In this document: positions 32,408 through 40,984 of the stretch, piece by piece
Position numbering within the stretch: the first letter of the stretch is position 1
Layout: every line of letters starts with the position of its first letter
Origin: Vulcanisaeta distributa JCM 11213
GTDB taxonomy: Archaea > Thermoproteota > Thermoprotei > Thermoproteales > Thermocladiaceae
Length of the DNA stretch: 64,000 bases
Direction of reading: 5' to 3'
NCBI GenBank assembly: GCA_001316125.1
Contig: BBCS01000010.1
Coordinates: 1-64,000, forward strand
Program-made: the position numbers and the translations under genes
Notes under the pieces: model-generated
Seen by the model: only the letters and a program-made list of their open reading frames with translations
The model's database searches: none
What the model was told of the DNA's origin: nothing

Positions 32408-34217
32408 TCACGTTGTGACTATCTTCGTTAAGTGTGGTGGGTTGTCTACGTCTAATCCCTTAGCAACGCCTAATTCATAGGCCAGCAATTGAATTACTGG
32501 CGCATACGCTATCGGCATTACCAACTCATTGAGTCCTTCATTAAATGATATCATGAAGTCCCCCCCAATCTTGTGTTTGTAATTGCTTGTTATGATTATT
32601 GTGGTTCCACCCCCCCTATGCCAAGCCTCAATAATGACCGGCTCCATATCGTTATTCACCTCCCCCCCACCAGGCATTATCGCTATTACGGGGAACTTAC
32701 TGGTGATCAGCGTCATTGGTCCATGCTTAAACTCCCTAAAGTTATAGGCCTCGGCATGCACGTGAGCCGCCTCCTTAAGCTTCAGGCAGTCTCAAGGGCC
32801 AGTGGGTAACCCAGCGGGCCTCCGGAAATCACATAGGCAACTACTTGAATCCCTAATTTCCTCAGCAATCCTCTTGGCATAGTCCCTAATACTATCGATT
32901 CTACTTGTTAATAATTTCGAGACTTCATATATGCCCGCCTGAACCTCATTAAGCCTATTGGGTATGACAGCCGATAATTGCAGCAATACCGATAGTGTTG
33001 CTGTGAACGTCTTTGTAGCTGGTACGGCCATTTCCGGCCCAGCACCAACCGGTAGGTACACGTTTGACTCCCTCATCAATGTTGAGCCAAGCCTATTAAT
33101 TATGCTGAGTATAGCCGCACCCCCCCTCCTCTTAGCCATCCTGACGGCCTTAACGATGTCCGCGGACTCGCCAGACTGGCTTATGGCTATTATTAACGTT
33201 CCGGGCTCAACCATGTCAAGCCCCCCCTCGTATAGGAACTCACCGGCTGATATTGTATCCGCCTTAACACCGGCGAGGGCCCTTAAATAATGCTTGCCTA
33301 TTAATGCTGCGTGGTATGATGTACCAGACCCTGTTATTATCACATTCTTAGCCCTACTAATCATTAGTGCGGCATCCCTAAGGTACTCAAGCTGAAGTAA
33401 GTTCACAGACCTAGCAAGCACCTCAGGCGTTTCGTAAATCTCCTTAATCATGTAGTGAGGGAATTCCCCCTTAACCACCTTGATGAAGGATTCGGAAATC
33501 GACCGTGGCGTGGGACTAACCTCACTCAATGTTAATAGGTCAATGATTTTAACTCCATCAAGGCTTAATACGGCTAGTTGTCCAGGTGCTAGGTAATAAA
33601 TGGTCTTAACATCACTTGGTAACGCCTGCTCCTCACTTGACACATAATACTCGGACTTAGCCACACCAATCACCAATGGATTGCCCATACTAAATGCGTA
33701 AATCCTACCATCAACCCTGTAGATCAAGGCGGCCGCGTAATAACCCCCCCTTAATTCCTTGGTAATGCTGGATATTGCCTTAATAACATCGTTACCAGAG
33801 CTAATTCTATCCTCAATTAAGTGGACGAGGAGCTCGGCATCACTCCTAGAGACAATGTTGTGCTTACCCTCCAGCTTCTCCCTTAACTCATCATAACCAG
33901 CGATAACCCCCCCATCCATAACCAGCGCCAGGTCACCCCTGCAATCAAGGAATGGGTGCGTATTCTCATAGACGGGCCTGCCATGCGTAGCAGACCTAAC
34001 ATGACCAACACCAACATAGCCAGGCAACTCATCAAAATTCAACCTCTTATGAACCTCATCAACACGGCCAGCATCCTTCCTAACGAGGAACTTACCCTCA
34101 TAAAGAGTCACAATGCCAGCGCCATCAACACCCCCTATGAGCAAGTCTCTCAAGCCCAACCCTAATCAAAGGCGCCACACTCCTAAAACCAGAAACAACA
34201 CCAAAAATGCCACCCAC
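32408..34217 (-). CDS. glmS: Glucosamine-6-phosphate synthase
   Basis: Makes glucosamine 6-phosphate from fructose 6-phosphate and glutamine. The N-terminal glutaminase domain shows GHVRSATHGRPVYENTHPFL and the later SDAELLVHLIED; the two SIS domains show ITGSGTSYHAALIGKHYL, AISQSGESADIVKAVRMAK and PATKTFTATLSVLLQL. The C-terminus KHGPMTLITSKFPVIAIMPG follows a frame change near 32775. The expected start is MCGIFG; here the frame upstream of 34150 reads VGGIFGVVSGFRSVAPLIRV from GTG 34217, so the catalytic Cys2 codon appears as Gly (GGT for TGT). That is either a base error or loss of glutaminase activity. About 600 residues. Confidence 0.85.
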
Positions 34218-34301
34218 GAGTGCCTTACACCATTAAGCATTTTTAAGCCATTATTTATATAGCTTACCTGATGAACTATAGTTTGATAACGAAATCAAGC
34301 T

Positions 34302-34667
34302 CTAAAACTTAAATGATGTGAAATCCTTCTTTTCTTCGTTGGGCATCATTTGAACAGTAACTTTAACACCCCTCTTTAATAATTCATTTAATATTTGAAT
34401 ATCACTGTCATCTAAATAAACAGATTTTGTTAATTTCTTAGTTCCAGGTTTTCCTCCACCTTGATTGCCGAGGTTAACCTCAGGTAAATAAACACCATTC
34501 TTAAAAAGCCTATCTAGCGATTTCACGGTATCTACAATAAACATAACTCTTTCCTTTTCATAAGAATTACTAAGTATTTTCTTAGAAGCATCATCAACTG
34601 ATAAAACCTCAATACATAACAGGAGATCTGGCAGGATATATAACGGCAAGGCTTGAAGAGAAGACAA
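34302..34667 (-). CDS. PTS EIIB-like (mannose family) protein, N-terminus missing
   Basis: The text KERVMFIVDTVKSLDRLFKN, LPEVNLGNQGGGK and TKKLTKSVYLDDSDIQILNE resembles the second half of mannose/fructose/sorbose-type EIIB proteins (the NvG...k.v.l...D...l..L...G..v..qmvP pattern). Those proteins accept phosphate on a His in an N-terminal DDRLIHGQV motif; nothing of that half is present. The first 20 codons overlap, on the other strand, the ceramidase-like gene. AT-rich sequence without G7 tracts. It lies just upstream of glmS on the same strand. The likely meaning is a truncated remnant after a rearrangement, or a chimeric join in the assembly. Confidence 0.5.
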   Translation of the reverse strand: MSSLQALPLYILPDLLLCIEVLSVDDASKKILSNSYEKERVMFIVDTVKSLDRLFKNGVYLPEVNLGNQGGGKPGTKKLTKSVYLDDSDIQILNELLKRGVKVTVQMMPNEEKKDFTSFKF

Positions 34668-35259
34668 ATAGTATTATCATACCGTTAATAGGAGCTGCTG
34701 GTGACGTAAGTACTCGATACACACGGCGGGAACAAGAATTCAATGAGTTAAAAAGATTGAGCGAGGAGTTTTTGAACTCCGCAAATAATGCTAGGCCTGT
34801 AGCTAACATTACTTTAAATTCCTTAAAATATCGCGAGACATACGTCAATGTATTAACGAGAAAAGAGGAGATTAAAAGGATGGTAGATAATCTTGATGAG
34901 AAAAATAAATACAGTGCTGAAAGCAGTGCTTTAAGATTACATGAAATCGATGCCATAAAAAGATGATTAACGCATTACCAAATAAGGTAAACATTAGATT
35001 TGGTATTTTATCACTTGGTAATGATGTAATTCTCGTATTTACGCCCTTTGAACCTATATATGATATTCAGGAACTGCTTAAGGAGGACATTGGGAATAAA
35101 TATGGTAAGTTTATATTACTAATTGGTTATTCATATAATTATCTGGGTTATCTAAGCAATAAGGATGTTCTTAATTATGAATCATTATCAACAATAGTTT
35201 ATTTCAATGATATATATAACGCCTTAATTAAATTTACTAAGGAAATATTATTTAATTAA
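34598..35259 (+). pseudogene. Neutral ceramidase-like protein, N-terminus missing
   Basis: Reading from 34598, the text is QYITGDLAGYITARLEEKTN, IIIPLIGAAGDVSTRYTRR, then a helical part, and after a frame change near 34965 NKVNIRFGILSLGNDVILVF and LIGYSYNYLGYLSN. The GAAGDVS and GYSYNYLGY blocks match the core of neutral/alkaline ceramidase-like hydrolases. The usual 150-200 residues before this, with the metal-binding histidines, are absent; the frame is closed by a TAG at 34583. The 3' end overlaps nagA by four bases. It is divergent, head to head, with the truncated EIIB gene. Confidence 0.45.
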
Positions 35260-36390
35260 GTAACATAAGTTTTTATTACTTCATATTTATCCTTGGATAA
35301 TACTACAAAGTCCGCTTTACACCCTGGCCTTAAGCAACCAATATTGCCATAGTTAAGCGACTTCGCTGGTATTTGTGTTGCCATTGATATTGCTAATCTT
35401 GGCTCAATGCCAAGGCTTATTATATTCCTAACCGCTTGATCTATTGTAAGGACACTACCTGCTAATGTACCATCTTCAAGGGTTGCTTTGCCGCTTTTTA
35501 CAAATACTTTAACACCGCCTAATAAGTATTCGCCGTCACCAAGTCCAGCGGCCGCTATTGAGTCTGTAATGAGGATAACCCTATTAGGCTTGCATAATCG
35601 ATTGTGAATTTAATCATTTCATGCCTAACGTGTATAAAATCCGTAATGAGCTCTAAGTATGTGTCCTCACTCTGGAGCAAGGCGGCTGCTGCGCCGGCCT
35701 CCCTATGGTGAATTCCACTCATTGCATCATATAGGTGGGTGGCCCTATTGGCACCAAGGGCTATCGCCCTCATAGTGACTTCATAGCTTGCCTCCGTGTG
35801 TCCAATACTTACGTGAACCCCCCCCTACGAATGGCTTCCTGAAGCAGTTCAAAGCCACCCTCTATTTCCGGGGCCATATGCATGAGAATTAGGTTTCCCT
35901 TAGATACATCCATGTATTGATTAAACTCCTCAATATTGGCAGGCCTAATGGCGCTTGGGTCTTGAGCCCCCCCTTTCGTTTTGGGTTTATATATGGGCCT
36001 TCAAGCGCAAGGCCAAGTACCTTTGCCCCCCCTCAACATGGTCCTTGGCATCCGTTAATATTTGAAGCGTCTGTATTATTCTTTCATGCTTCGCCGAAAC
36101 TAATGTTGGGACGAATGCTGTGACTCCAAACTTAAGCAATGCCTTTGATAATTCATTAAGTTGTGCGGGATCCTTAATATTGGTTATATCAATGCCGCAA
36201 CAACCATGCGTATGAGTGTCAATAAACCCAGGCGCTATGTAATAACCCCCCCTAAAATCCATGCCTGGGCTAGCCTGTAAAGGTTGATCTAGGATTTTTA
36301 CGACCACTCCATTGCTTATTACCAATGCTGCATCGTATAATATATGCGTTGGCGTAAATATAGCATCAGCCTAACAATTAACGAGCCCAT
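35256..36390 (-). CDS. nagA: N-acetylglucosamine-6-phosphate deacetylase
   Basis: Amidohydrolase that removes acetate from GlcNAc-6-P. Motifs: APGFIDTHTHGCCGIDITN, GVTAFVPTLVSAKHERIIQT, ATHLYDAMSGIHHREAGAAA and LITDFIHVRHEMI; a later GSVLTIDQAVRNIISLGI is in the last part. The N-terminus MGSLIV(R)ADAIFTPTHIL needs one base near 36375. Frames also change near 36020, 35820 and 35575. About 375 residues. Together with glmS it frames an amino-sugar segment: NagA releases glucosamine 6-phosphate, the product GlmS also makes. Confidence 0.8.
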
Positions 36391-36639
36391 ATCAAAAGAG
36401 TTGATACTGTAGTATTTATTAGCTTTTGAATATATAGATTATAATGCTAAGCATGTATTTTAAGTATTTAATGGAAATGAGGTGAGACGTATTAACGTGG
36501 TAATAATCATAGGAATTAGCGTTAGATGTATGATGATCCAATGCGAGCTTGATAATGGCTTTAAATGCACGGTTGAGCGTGATTCCTTTGTTAAGTAATG
36601 CTTAAAACCTGCTTATTATTTATTGATAAGTGATTTTTT

Positions 36640-37338
36640 GTGTTTGAGGCTGGTAGGTATGATGCGTGGTTTCTTAGGAATAATTACGTTCTTGAGTCTG
36701 AGGTTTTGCTCCTAAAGTACATGCTTGAGCCGGGCCCTGGTAGGGCTTTGAGTGTTGGCTGTGGCTCTGGCCTCTTTGAGTTCATACTGAGGACTAGGTA
36801 TGGGATTGTCATTAGTGATTGTGTTGAGCCTAGCCCAGCAATGGCTGAGGTTGCCAGGGCTAGGGGGCTTAGTGTTAGGATTGGTTATGCCGAGGAGCTA
36901 CCCTTCGAGGACTCCACCTTCGACACTGTGATAATGAATGGGGTCCTTGACTACGTTAGGGATGATGCCAAGGCAGTTAGGGAGGCCTACAGGGTTCTCA
37001 GGCCCGGTGGTCACATTGTGGTTGCCGACGTGATTGCCGAGGGCTCCTACGGACTACTCTATAAACTCGCCGAAATACTTGGTTCCTGGGATGAACCGTA
37101 CATTGCCAGGGTTAGGCCTCCAAACCCATACCCAATTGAGTATGTTAGGCAAGCGAGGTGGCACACGGTTGATGAGATTAGGAGGTTGCTTGAGGATGCT
37201 GGCTTCATAATTGTTAAGGTTGCCCAAACACTGACAAGGCACCCAAGGTACTCAAACGAGTCCATCGAGTACCCAGTCGACGGCTATGACAGGGGGGGTG
37301 ACTACGTGGCATTTAAGGGATGGAAGCCGGGCCCGTGA
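36640..37338 (+). CDS. Class I SAM-dependent methyltransferase
   Basis: Intact 232-residue protein. Motif I is ALSVGCGSGLFEF, followed by an acidic position in SDCVEPSPAMAEVARARGL; motif post-I to III includes AEELPFEDSTFDTVIMNGVL and EAYRVLRPGGHIVVADVI. The family resembles UbiE/COQ5-like small-molecule methyltransferases (Methyltransf_11). Starts with TTG/GTG at 36640 (FEAGRYDAWFLRNNYVLESE). No neighbours suggest a pathway; the 250 bases upstream hold only a doubtful short frame ending at 36598. Confidence 0.8.
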   Translation: MFEAGRYDAWFLRNNYVLESEVLLLKYMLEPGPGRALSVGCGSGLFEFILRTRYGIVISDCVEPSPAMAEVARARGLSVRIGYAEELPFEDSTFDTVIMNGVLDYVRDDAKAVREAYRVLRPGGHIVVADVIAEGSYGLLYKLAEILGSWDEPYIARVRPPNPYPIEYVRQARWHTVDEIRRLLEDAGFIIVKVAQTLTRHPRYSNESIEYPVDGYDRGGDYVAFKGWKPGP

Positions 37339-37416
37339 CGAGGATCCGTAAGGATGAAACACGGTTAAACTCATCAAAAACAACACATTATTAACATGAA
37401 ACCAGGCCTCCAGCAA

Positions 37417-37636
37417 TTAGAGTGCCCTTGGCCTCCTTGCCTTGATTACCCTGACCTTGACCCCCCCATCAACCTCACTTGGCACCTCAACCACCCTCCT
37501 CGCCTGTGATTCGTCGAGGTACAGTATGACCTCGTCATTGCCAATGCCAACACCCCAGAATCCCGTGTCCCCCCCGGGAAGCACGAACTCCCTGAATAGC
37601 CTATCCCCCAACCCTCCTAAGACTATCCTCAGCCAT
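37417..37636 (-). CDS. Small basic conserved hypothetical
   Basis: About 72 residues: AEDSLRRVGDRLFREFVLPG, GDTGFWGVGIGNDEVILYLD and ESQARRVVEVPSEVDGGVKV, then a basic end. ATG 37636 is used; the frame shifts at a G5 run near 37605 where the protein expects G4 (VGDRL). The middle GTGFWGVGIGNDEVILY resembles the small trypsin-inactivation or ribosome-associated proteins only superficially. No family recognised. Confidence 0.45.
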
Positions 37637-37750
37637 TTTCAATTGGCACCAACATTAACTGCCTATAAGTGTTTGTGTGGGGATTCATCGTCTCATGCCT
37701 AGTCTTATCATGCGCATTGCTTAAAAAGGCCATGCATTATTTAGTTCTTG

Positions 37751-37941
37751 ATGAGGCGTTGGGCCGCAGTAACAATAGCCTTGGTAATACTCGCAGTTGG
37801 CATCGTCCTAAACCTAAGGTACTTGCCACCATACTACCTAGTGCCTAGGGTTGTTAGGTACCTCATGGACGCAGCCTAATTGGGACTGTCATGTACACAT
37901 TCACTAGGGTTGAGGAGGGCAGGGGGGGCATACGGCAGTGA
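37751..37941 (+). CDS. Small single-span membrane protein
   Basis: MRRWAAVTIALVILAVGIVL is a signal-anchor followed by PPYYLVPRVVRYLMDAA. A TAA at 37877 stops that frame; adding one base lets it continue LIGTVMYTFTRVEEGRGG to a TGA at 37939-37941, giving about 63 residues. No family recognised. A promoter-like TTATTTAG lies shortly before the ATG. Confidence 0.35.
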
Positions 37942-38029
37942 AAAACACATGACGCACAGAGTCATGGGGGGGACTTAAATTGGCCGGTTTATTTAAGCCC
38001 TTGGTAAAGGCGTGTTAGGGTTATGATGA

Positions 38030-38200
38030 CTAGGTCCTTATATTTAAATGCTCGAGTCCCGCCGCCTTAACCCTATCAATTACCCAGTGTGCATGGCCTA
38101 TAGCCAATGGCTAAATCAATAACCTTAAAATCACCAAGCATAGACCTTGCTCTCCTAGCAATGTCCCAATAAGTACGTGGTTGAGCCTTCTTAAGCCCTC
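38030..38200 (-). pseudogene. Short unidentified frame, possible gene remnant
   Basis: On the minus strand the text KAQPRTYWDIARRARSMLGD, FKVIDLAIGYR and HAHWVIDRVKAAGLEHLN runs to a TAG at 38030 with one frame change near 38110. The composition is protein-like, but there is no start codon or family. It may be the 3' end of a lost gene between the small membrane protein and the retropepsin-like gene. Confidence 0.25.
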
Positions 38201-38209
38201 ATTAGCGTA

Positions 38210-38686
38210 TTAATACGTTATTGTTATTTGGCCTGCTACCCCCCCGTCGTATATTAGGAGGATGTTGCGTAGTATGTCGCGGCCTATCAACGCCTTATAT
38301 TGCTGTGCTGATAGGTCTACGGCTGCGACGGTCACGTTGTCAAGCTCTATCCTAGCCCTCACGTCCGGTACGTTTGAGAATAGTATGAGCCTAACTAGGT
38401 ACAGTGGGACTGTTACTTGACCGCTTGCTGTGGCTAGGTTAACCGTGCCATACGGTGGATAACCAAGTTGGTTCAGTACATTCTTGTCAATTGACGTGAT
38501 TGAGGCGCCGGTATCAATCAACGCAATTACATTCCTAATGTTGTTTAGGGTTATACCTCTGCTTTGGGCGAAGCTCTGAACAACACCTGCTGGTTCTACG
38601 TCAATCATTATTACGGGCCCATTTATCCTAAGGACATCGGCGGGCAAGGCGTTCGGTGATGCGTAGTTAATCCTAACTATGGGCAT
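38210..38686 (-). CDS. Retropepsin-like aspartic protease domain protein
   Basis: Intact 158-residue protein. NVIALIDTGASITSIDKNVL carries the D-T-G-A catalytic motif of retroviral-type aspartic proteases, followed by the flap-like stretch VNLATASGQVTVPLYLVRLI and the C-terminal ALIGRDILRNILLIYDGGV, which matches the LIGRDxL element after the second psi loop. Such single-domain proteins act as dimers. Its start touches the stop of the DUF5678-like gene upstream (TGAATG). The substrate is unknown. Confidence 0.75.
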   Translation of the reverse strand: MPIVRINYASPNALPADVLRINGPVIMIDVEPAGVVQSFAQSRGITLNNIRNVIALIDTGASITSIDKNVLNQLGYPPYGTVNLATASGQVTVPLYLVRLILFSNVPDVRARIELDNVTVAAVDLSAQQYKALIGRDILRNILLIYDGGVAGQITITY

Positions 38687-38968
38687 TCACGGCACCTGGA
38701 CTATATCTAGCCCGAGCGCGTGCGTTGGTGAGTAGTGCTGTGGTTGCTCCTCCTCAACCCTCTGAATTATGAAGTGCCCATTAACGCCAAACCTCTCAAG
38801 TGCATGTTTATAGGCTTCCTCAAGACTATCAAACACACCCTGCACCTCGCCGTCTTTCACTACCACGTACTTACCCCCCCTATACTTAACCAGCAACTCA
38901 GGCAACTTAGCCTTAAAAGCCTCATACTCCCTAACAACCCAATCAGGCGCACTAACGAAAAACGACAT
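38687..38968 (-). CDS. DUF5678-like small protein
   Basis: Intact 93-residue protein. ELLVKYRGGKYVVVKDGEVQ followed by GVFDSLEEAYKHALERFGVN has the pattern of DUF5678 domains (a short beta hairpin around KGKyVavkdGkV with a following helix). The remaining tail is polar. Its stop is directly followed by the start of the retropepsin-like gene, so the two are one transcript. Pairs of this kind recur in prokaryotes, which suggests the small protein presents or regulates the protease; this is inference. The G7 tract at 38874 codes RGGK. Confidence 0.65.
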   Translation of the reverse strand: MSFFVSAPDWVVREYEAFKAKLPELLVKYRGGKYVVVKDGEVQGVFDSLEEAYKHALERFGVNGHFIIQRVEEEQPQHYSPTHALGLDIVQVP

Positions 38969-39080
38969 AATTCACTCACCTACCACGTAGCTATTATGGT
39001 AAAGAACTATAAATCCTTTCTCTCTTTTGCGAAAATAACAACAATCACAGGCACAACAGGCACGGTGCATATTTTAGGTA

Positions 39081-39179
39081 CTAATTCCTAAGCTCCTCGT
39101 GACGAGGACTCCAGTAGTACTCCACGAGAATCCTATACTCCGAGGGTTGGTGCCCTGCAGAGTGTTAACTATGGACTCC
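39081..39179 (-). pseudogene. Integrase C-terminal fragment
   Basis: On the minus strand the text ESIVNTLQG, then SEYRILVEYYWSPRHEELRN and stop (TAG 39083-39081) matches the last 35 residues of the integrase at 43.8 kb (ESIVNTLQGRAPPSEYRVLI, EHYWSPRHEELRNWYL). It includes the catalytic Tyr. One base is missing near 39147. DNA identity with the other copy is only partial, so this is a remnant of a related, older element and not a direct duplication. Confidence 0.65.
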
Positions 39180-39269
39180 TTAGCCCTCGGAGCCAATACA
39201 CTAAAGATTGTGATTGACGCGGATACCGTATTCACAGTAATCATAAGCCAAGCATTGCAGCAACCATGA
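39171..39269 (+). pseudogene. Possible PIN-domain N-terminal fragment
   Basis: A 32-codon frame reads TLKIVIDADTVFTVIISQAL, which looks like the start of a PIN domain (hydrophobic strand, then V-I-D-A/T). It stops at TGA 39267-39269 and nothing PIN-like follows in other frames before the next gene. It overlaps the integrase fragment on the opposite strand. The stretch from 38969 to 39312 (340 bases) contains only this and the integrase fragment. Confidence 0.25.
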
Positions 39270-39312
39270 CCAGCAATCCTTAAAACTAACCAACAACCCT
39301 AATTATTACGAA

Positions 39313-39600
39313 ATGACTAATTGCTTACCCTTTAGGGTTAGGGTCTACATCAATAGTCAGGTTCTTCTTCCTGCTGGGCTTGTTGGGTGTTTGGGTCTTG
39401 GGGTGTTGATTTTGTTGTTGTTGTTAAGTATAACCTTAGGCTTATTGAGATTAATGGCGTTAGGCTTTTGAAACCAGCCCGTGGTGGGGGGGTTTGGTAT
39501 TGAGCCTCTGAGTGAGGTTGAGATTGTGAGTGTCAAGCCATTGATTATCTGGGATAGAAGGGTTTATAAGAGGAGTTTTGGTGGGGGGGGCTTTGAATGA
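39313..39600 (+). CDS. AbrB/SpoVT-like DNA-binding protein, copy 1, degenerate
   Basis: The start LPFRVRVYINSQVLLPAGLV matches the opening of the genes at 40643 and 42941 (LPYRTKIYINNQVLLPARLV). The rest needs frame changes near 39400 and 39500, and then reads FGIEPLSEVEIVSVKPLI, matching FGIRPLDEIEIIQIKP of copy 2. About 25 residues of the middle (the RTRHTAS and QFTIPKDVRERF part) are missing. The protein ends with a Gly-rich tail at a TGA that overlaps the ATG of the next gene. Copy 2 and 3 retain the AbrB swapped-hairpin core; this one may not fold. Confidence 0.5.
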
Positions 39601-39794
39601 TTAAGCCAAGGCAGGCAGCCAATGAATCAATGGCTAAACTCATAAACGACTCACTCAAAGTCATAGAACTAAGCAAGAAGGGGGGGCTAATGAGTAAGGA
39701 TGAAGCCCTAGACGCACTATGGGAATTAATAATAAACATCGAGTACGAGGTTAAGAACGGCAAGTGCATAAGGATTGAGGCATTAATGAATTAG
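39597..39794 (+). CDS. Small acidic helical protein coupled to AbrB copy 1
   Basis: Intact 65-residue protein. SKDEALDALWELIINIEYEV is nearly the same as in the gene at 30677. Its ATG overlaps the AbrB copy 1 stop (ATGA), so translation is coupled. The first half MIKPRQAANESMAKLINDSL is a charged helix. Two copies in one window, one attached to a DNA-binding protein, make a two-component regulatory or toxin-antitoxin unit conceivable. No named family. Confidence 0.6.
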   Translation: MIKPRQAANESMAKLINDSLKVIELSKKGGLMSKDEALDALWELIINIEYEVKNGKCIRIEALMN

Positions 39795-39848
39795 GATTTT
39801 TGTCTGTTAATTGTAAGGCTTAATGTTTTCTTCATTGAAGAATGCCTG

Positions 39849-40458
39849 ATGCCCTGGCTATTATATAGGGTTGTTAGGGATAGGCCTGGCCTACTTCATG
39901 ACTTAACCGCGGTAGTTAATGACAACGGCCTTGATACAACCAGCGGTATTGGCAATACTAGGGCCATAATGCTAGGCATCAGTGGTGACCCAACACCAAT
40001 CATACAGAGACTCACTACGGAGGGTGTTGAATTAATCAATGTTATTAATGAATCTGTAATCCCCCATAGCATTCTCAAGGAGACAATTCATAAGCGCCCT
40101 CAAGTCAACCCTGCAGCAGGTGGGTATTCAGAACCTAAATAGTACGTTGTATAGAATTGGTTATGAGTACGCAAGGGCATTAATCACAGAGATACCTCTA
40201 GGGGGGGATTCAATGAACACCTTGAGGACCCTCCTATACACGGCAACAGCCTATAATAGGCTTGTCTTCAGGAGTCTTGAGGTTGGGAATGGTGAGGTTA
40301 GGGTTGAGTTTGAGGATCCATTTGACGAGGAGCTCAACATGGCCTTCACCGAGGGCTATATACATGGGTTAGTAAATACGGCACTATCGAAAACACACAT
40401 AACCAGAATAAGTAGGGTTGGTAATACGTATGTCACTGTTGCAAGGCCCTACGGCTAA
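39849..40458 (+). CDS. ACT-domain protein with a V4R-like C-terminal domain
   Basis: The N-terminal half LLYRVVRDRPGLLHDLTAVV is an ACT domain with the R-P-G-L-L ligand loop. After a frame change near 40110 the text reads LYRIGYEYARALITEIPLGG, VRVEFEDPFDEELNMAFTEG and YIHGLVNTALSKTHITRISR, which resembles the V4R/XylR-N type small-molecule domain, though its usual cysteines are not evident. About 200 residues. Such proteins sense amino acids or related ligands. It stands between two AbrB-like genes, so it may be cargo of the accessory region. Confidence 0.55.
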
Positions 40459-40608
40459 GGTCTATGGAAGGAACGATTAACATGAACGACCAAACACCAA
40501 TGCCTCAAACAATCTACTTAAGCTTCGCTTTTCATATGTAAAGCTTTGCCCCCGTTTTTGTCATTTATAATCAATTTCCCCCTAATCTCTTTGCTATCTT
40601 TATCGAAG

Positions 40609-40620
40609 GGTTTTTATTCA
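40609..40620 (+). promoter_or_regulatory. Promoter of AbrB copy 2
   Basis: GGTTTTTATTCAG lies about 28 bases before ATG 40643. A near-identical AATTTTTATTAAG lies about 28 bases before the ATG of copy 3 (around 42911-42921). The shared box and spacing suggest leaderless transcripts controlled alike. Confidence 0.45.
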
Positions 40621-40642
40621 GTAATTGAATTTAGTAAATTCA

Positions 40643-40975
40643 ATGCCCAATGCAAAGCCCGTTGGTGGGCTTCCGTATAGGACGAAGATCTACATTAATA
40701 ACCAGGTCCTCCTTCCCGCAAGGCTTGTTAGGGCTCTTGGTATTGAGTGGGTTCGTTATGCCGACATAACGATTAGGCATGGTGGTAGGATAATTGAATT
40801 AAGTAACGCACTCCTACTAAGGACTAGGCATACGGCCAGTAGGCAATTCACAATACCAAAGGATGTCAGGGAGAGGTTTGGAATAAGACCACTAGACGAA
40901 ATAGAAATAATACAGATAAAACCAAGGCAGGTTAGGGTTGGGGGGGCTAGAGCTGGGTCTGAGGCTGTTGGGTGA
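40643..40975 (+). CDS. AbrB/SpoVT-like DNA-binding protein, copy 2
   Basis: Intact, about 110 residues. It has two weak beta-hairpin halves: LPYRTKIYINNQVLLPARLV with RALGIEWVRYADITIRHGGR, then RTRHTASRQFTIPKDVRERF and GIRPLDEIEIIQIKP. The second half follows the AbrB pattern (ftIPkdvRe.lgi..GDeve). Start ATG 40643 is preferred to 40625 by alignment with copy 3. It is followed after nine bases by the exported protein at 40985. Likely an autoregulator of the cargo; inference. Confidence 0.65.
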   Translation: MPNAKPVGGLPYRTKIYINNQVLLPARLVRALGIEWVRYADITIRHGGRIIELSNALLLRTRHTASRQFTIPKDVRERFGIRPLDEIEIIQIKPRQVRVGGARAGSEAVG

Positions 40976-40984
40976 TTATTACTT

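Noticed and set aside
36484..36598. Short Cys-containing frame before the methyltransferase (CELDNGFKCTVERD)
   Set aside because: About 35 residues, no clear start or promoter, and no family; too weak to annotate.
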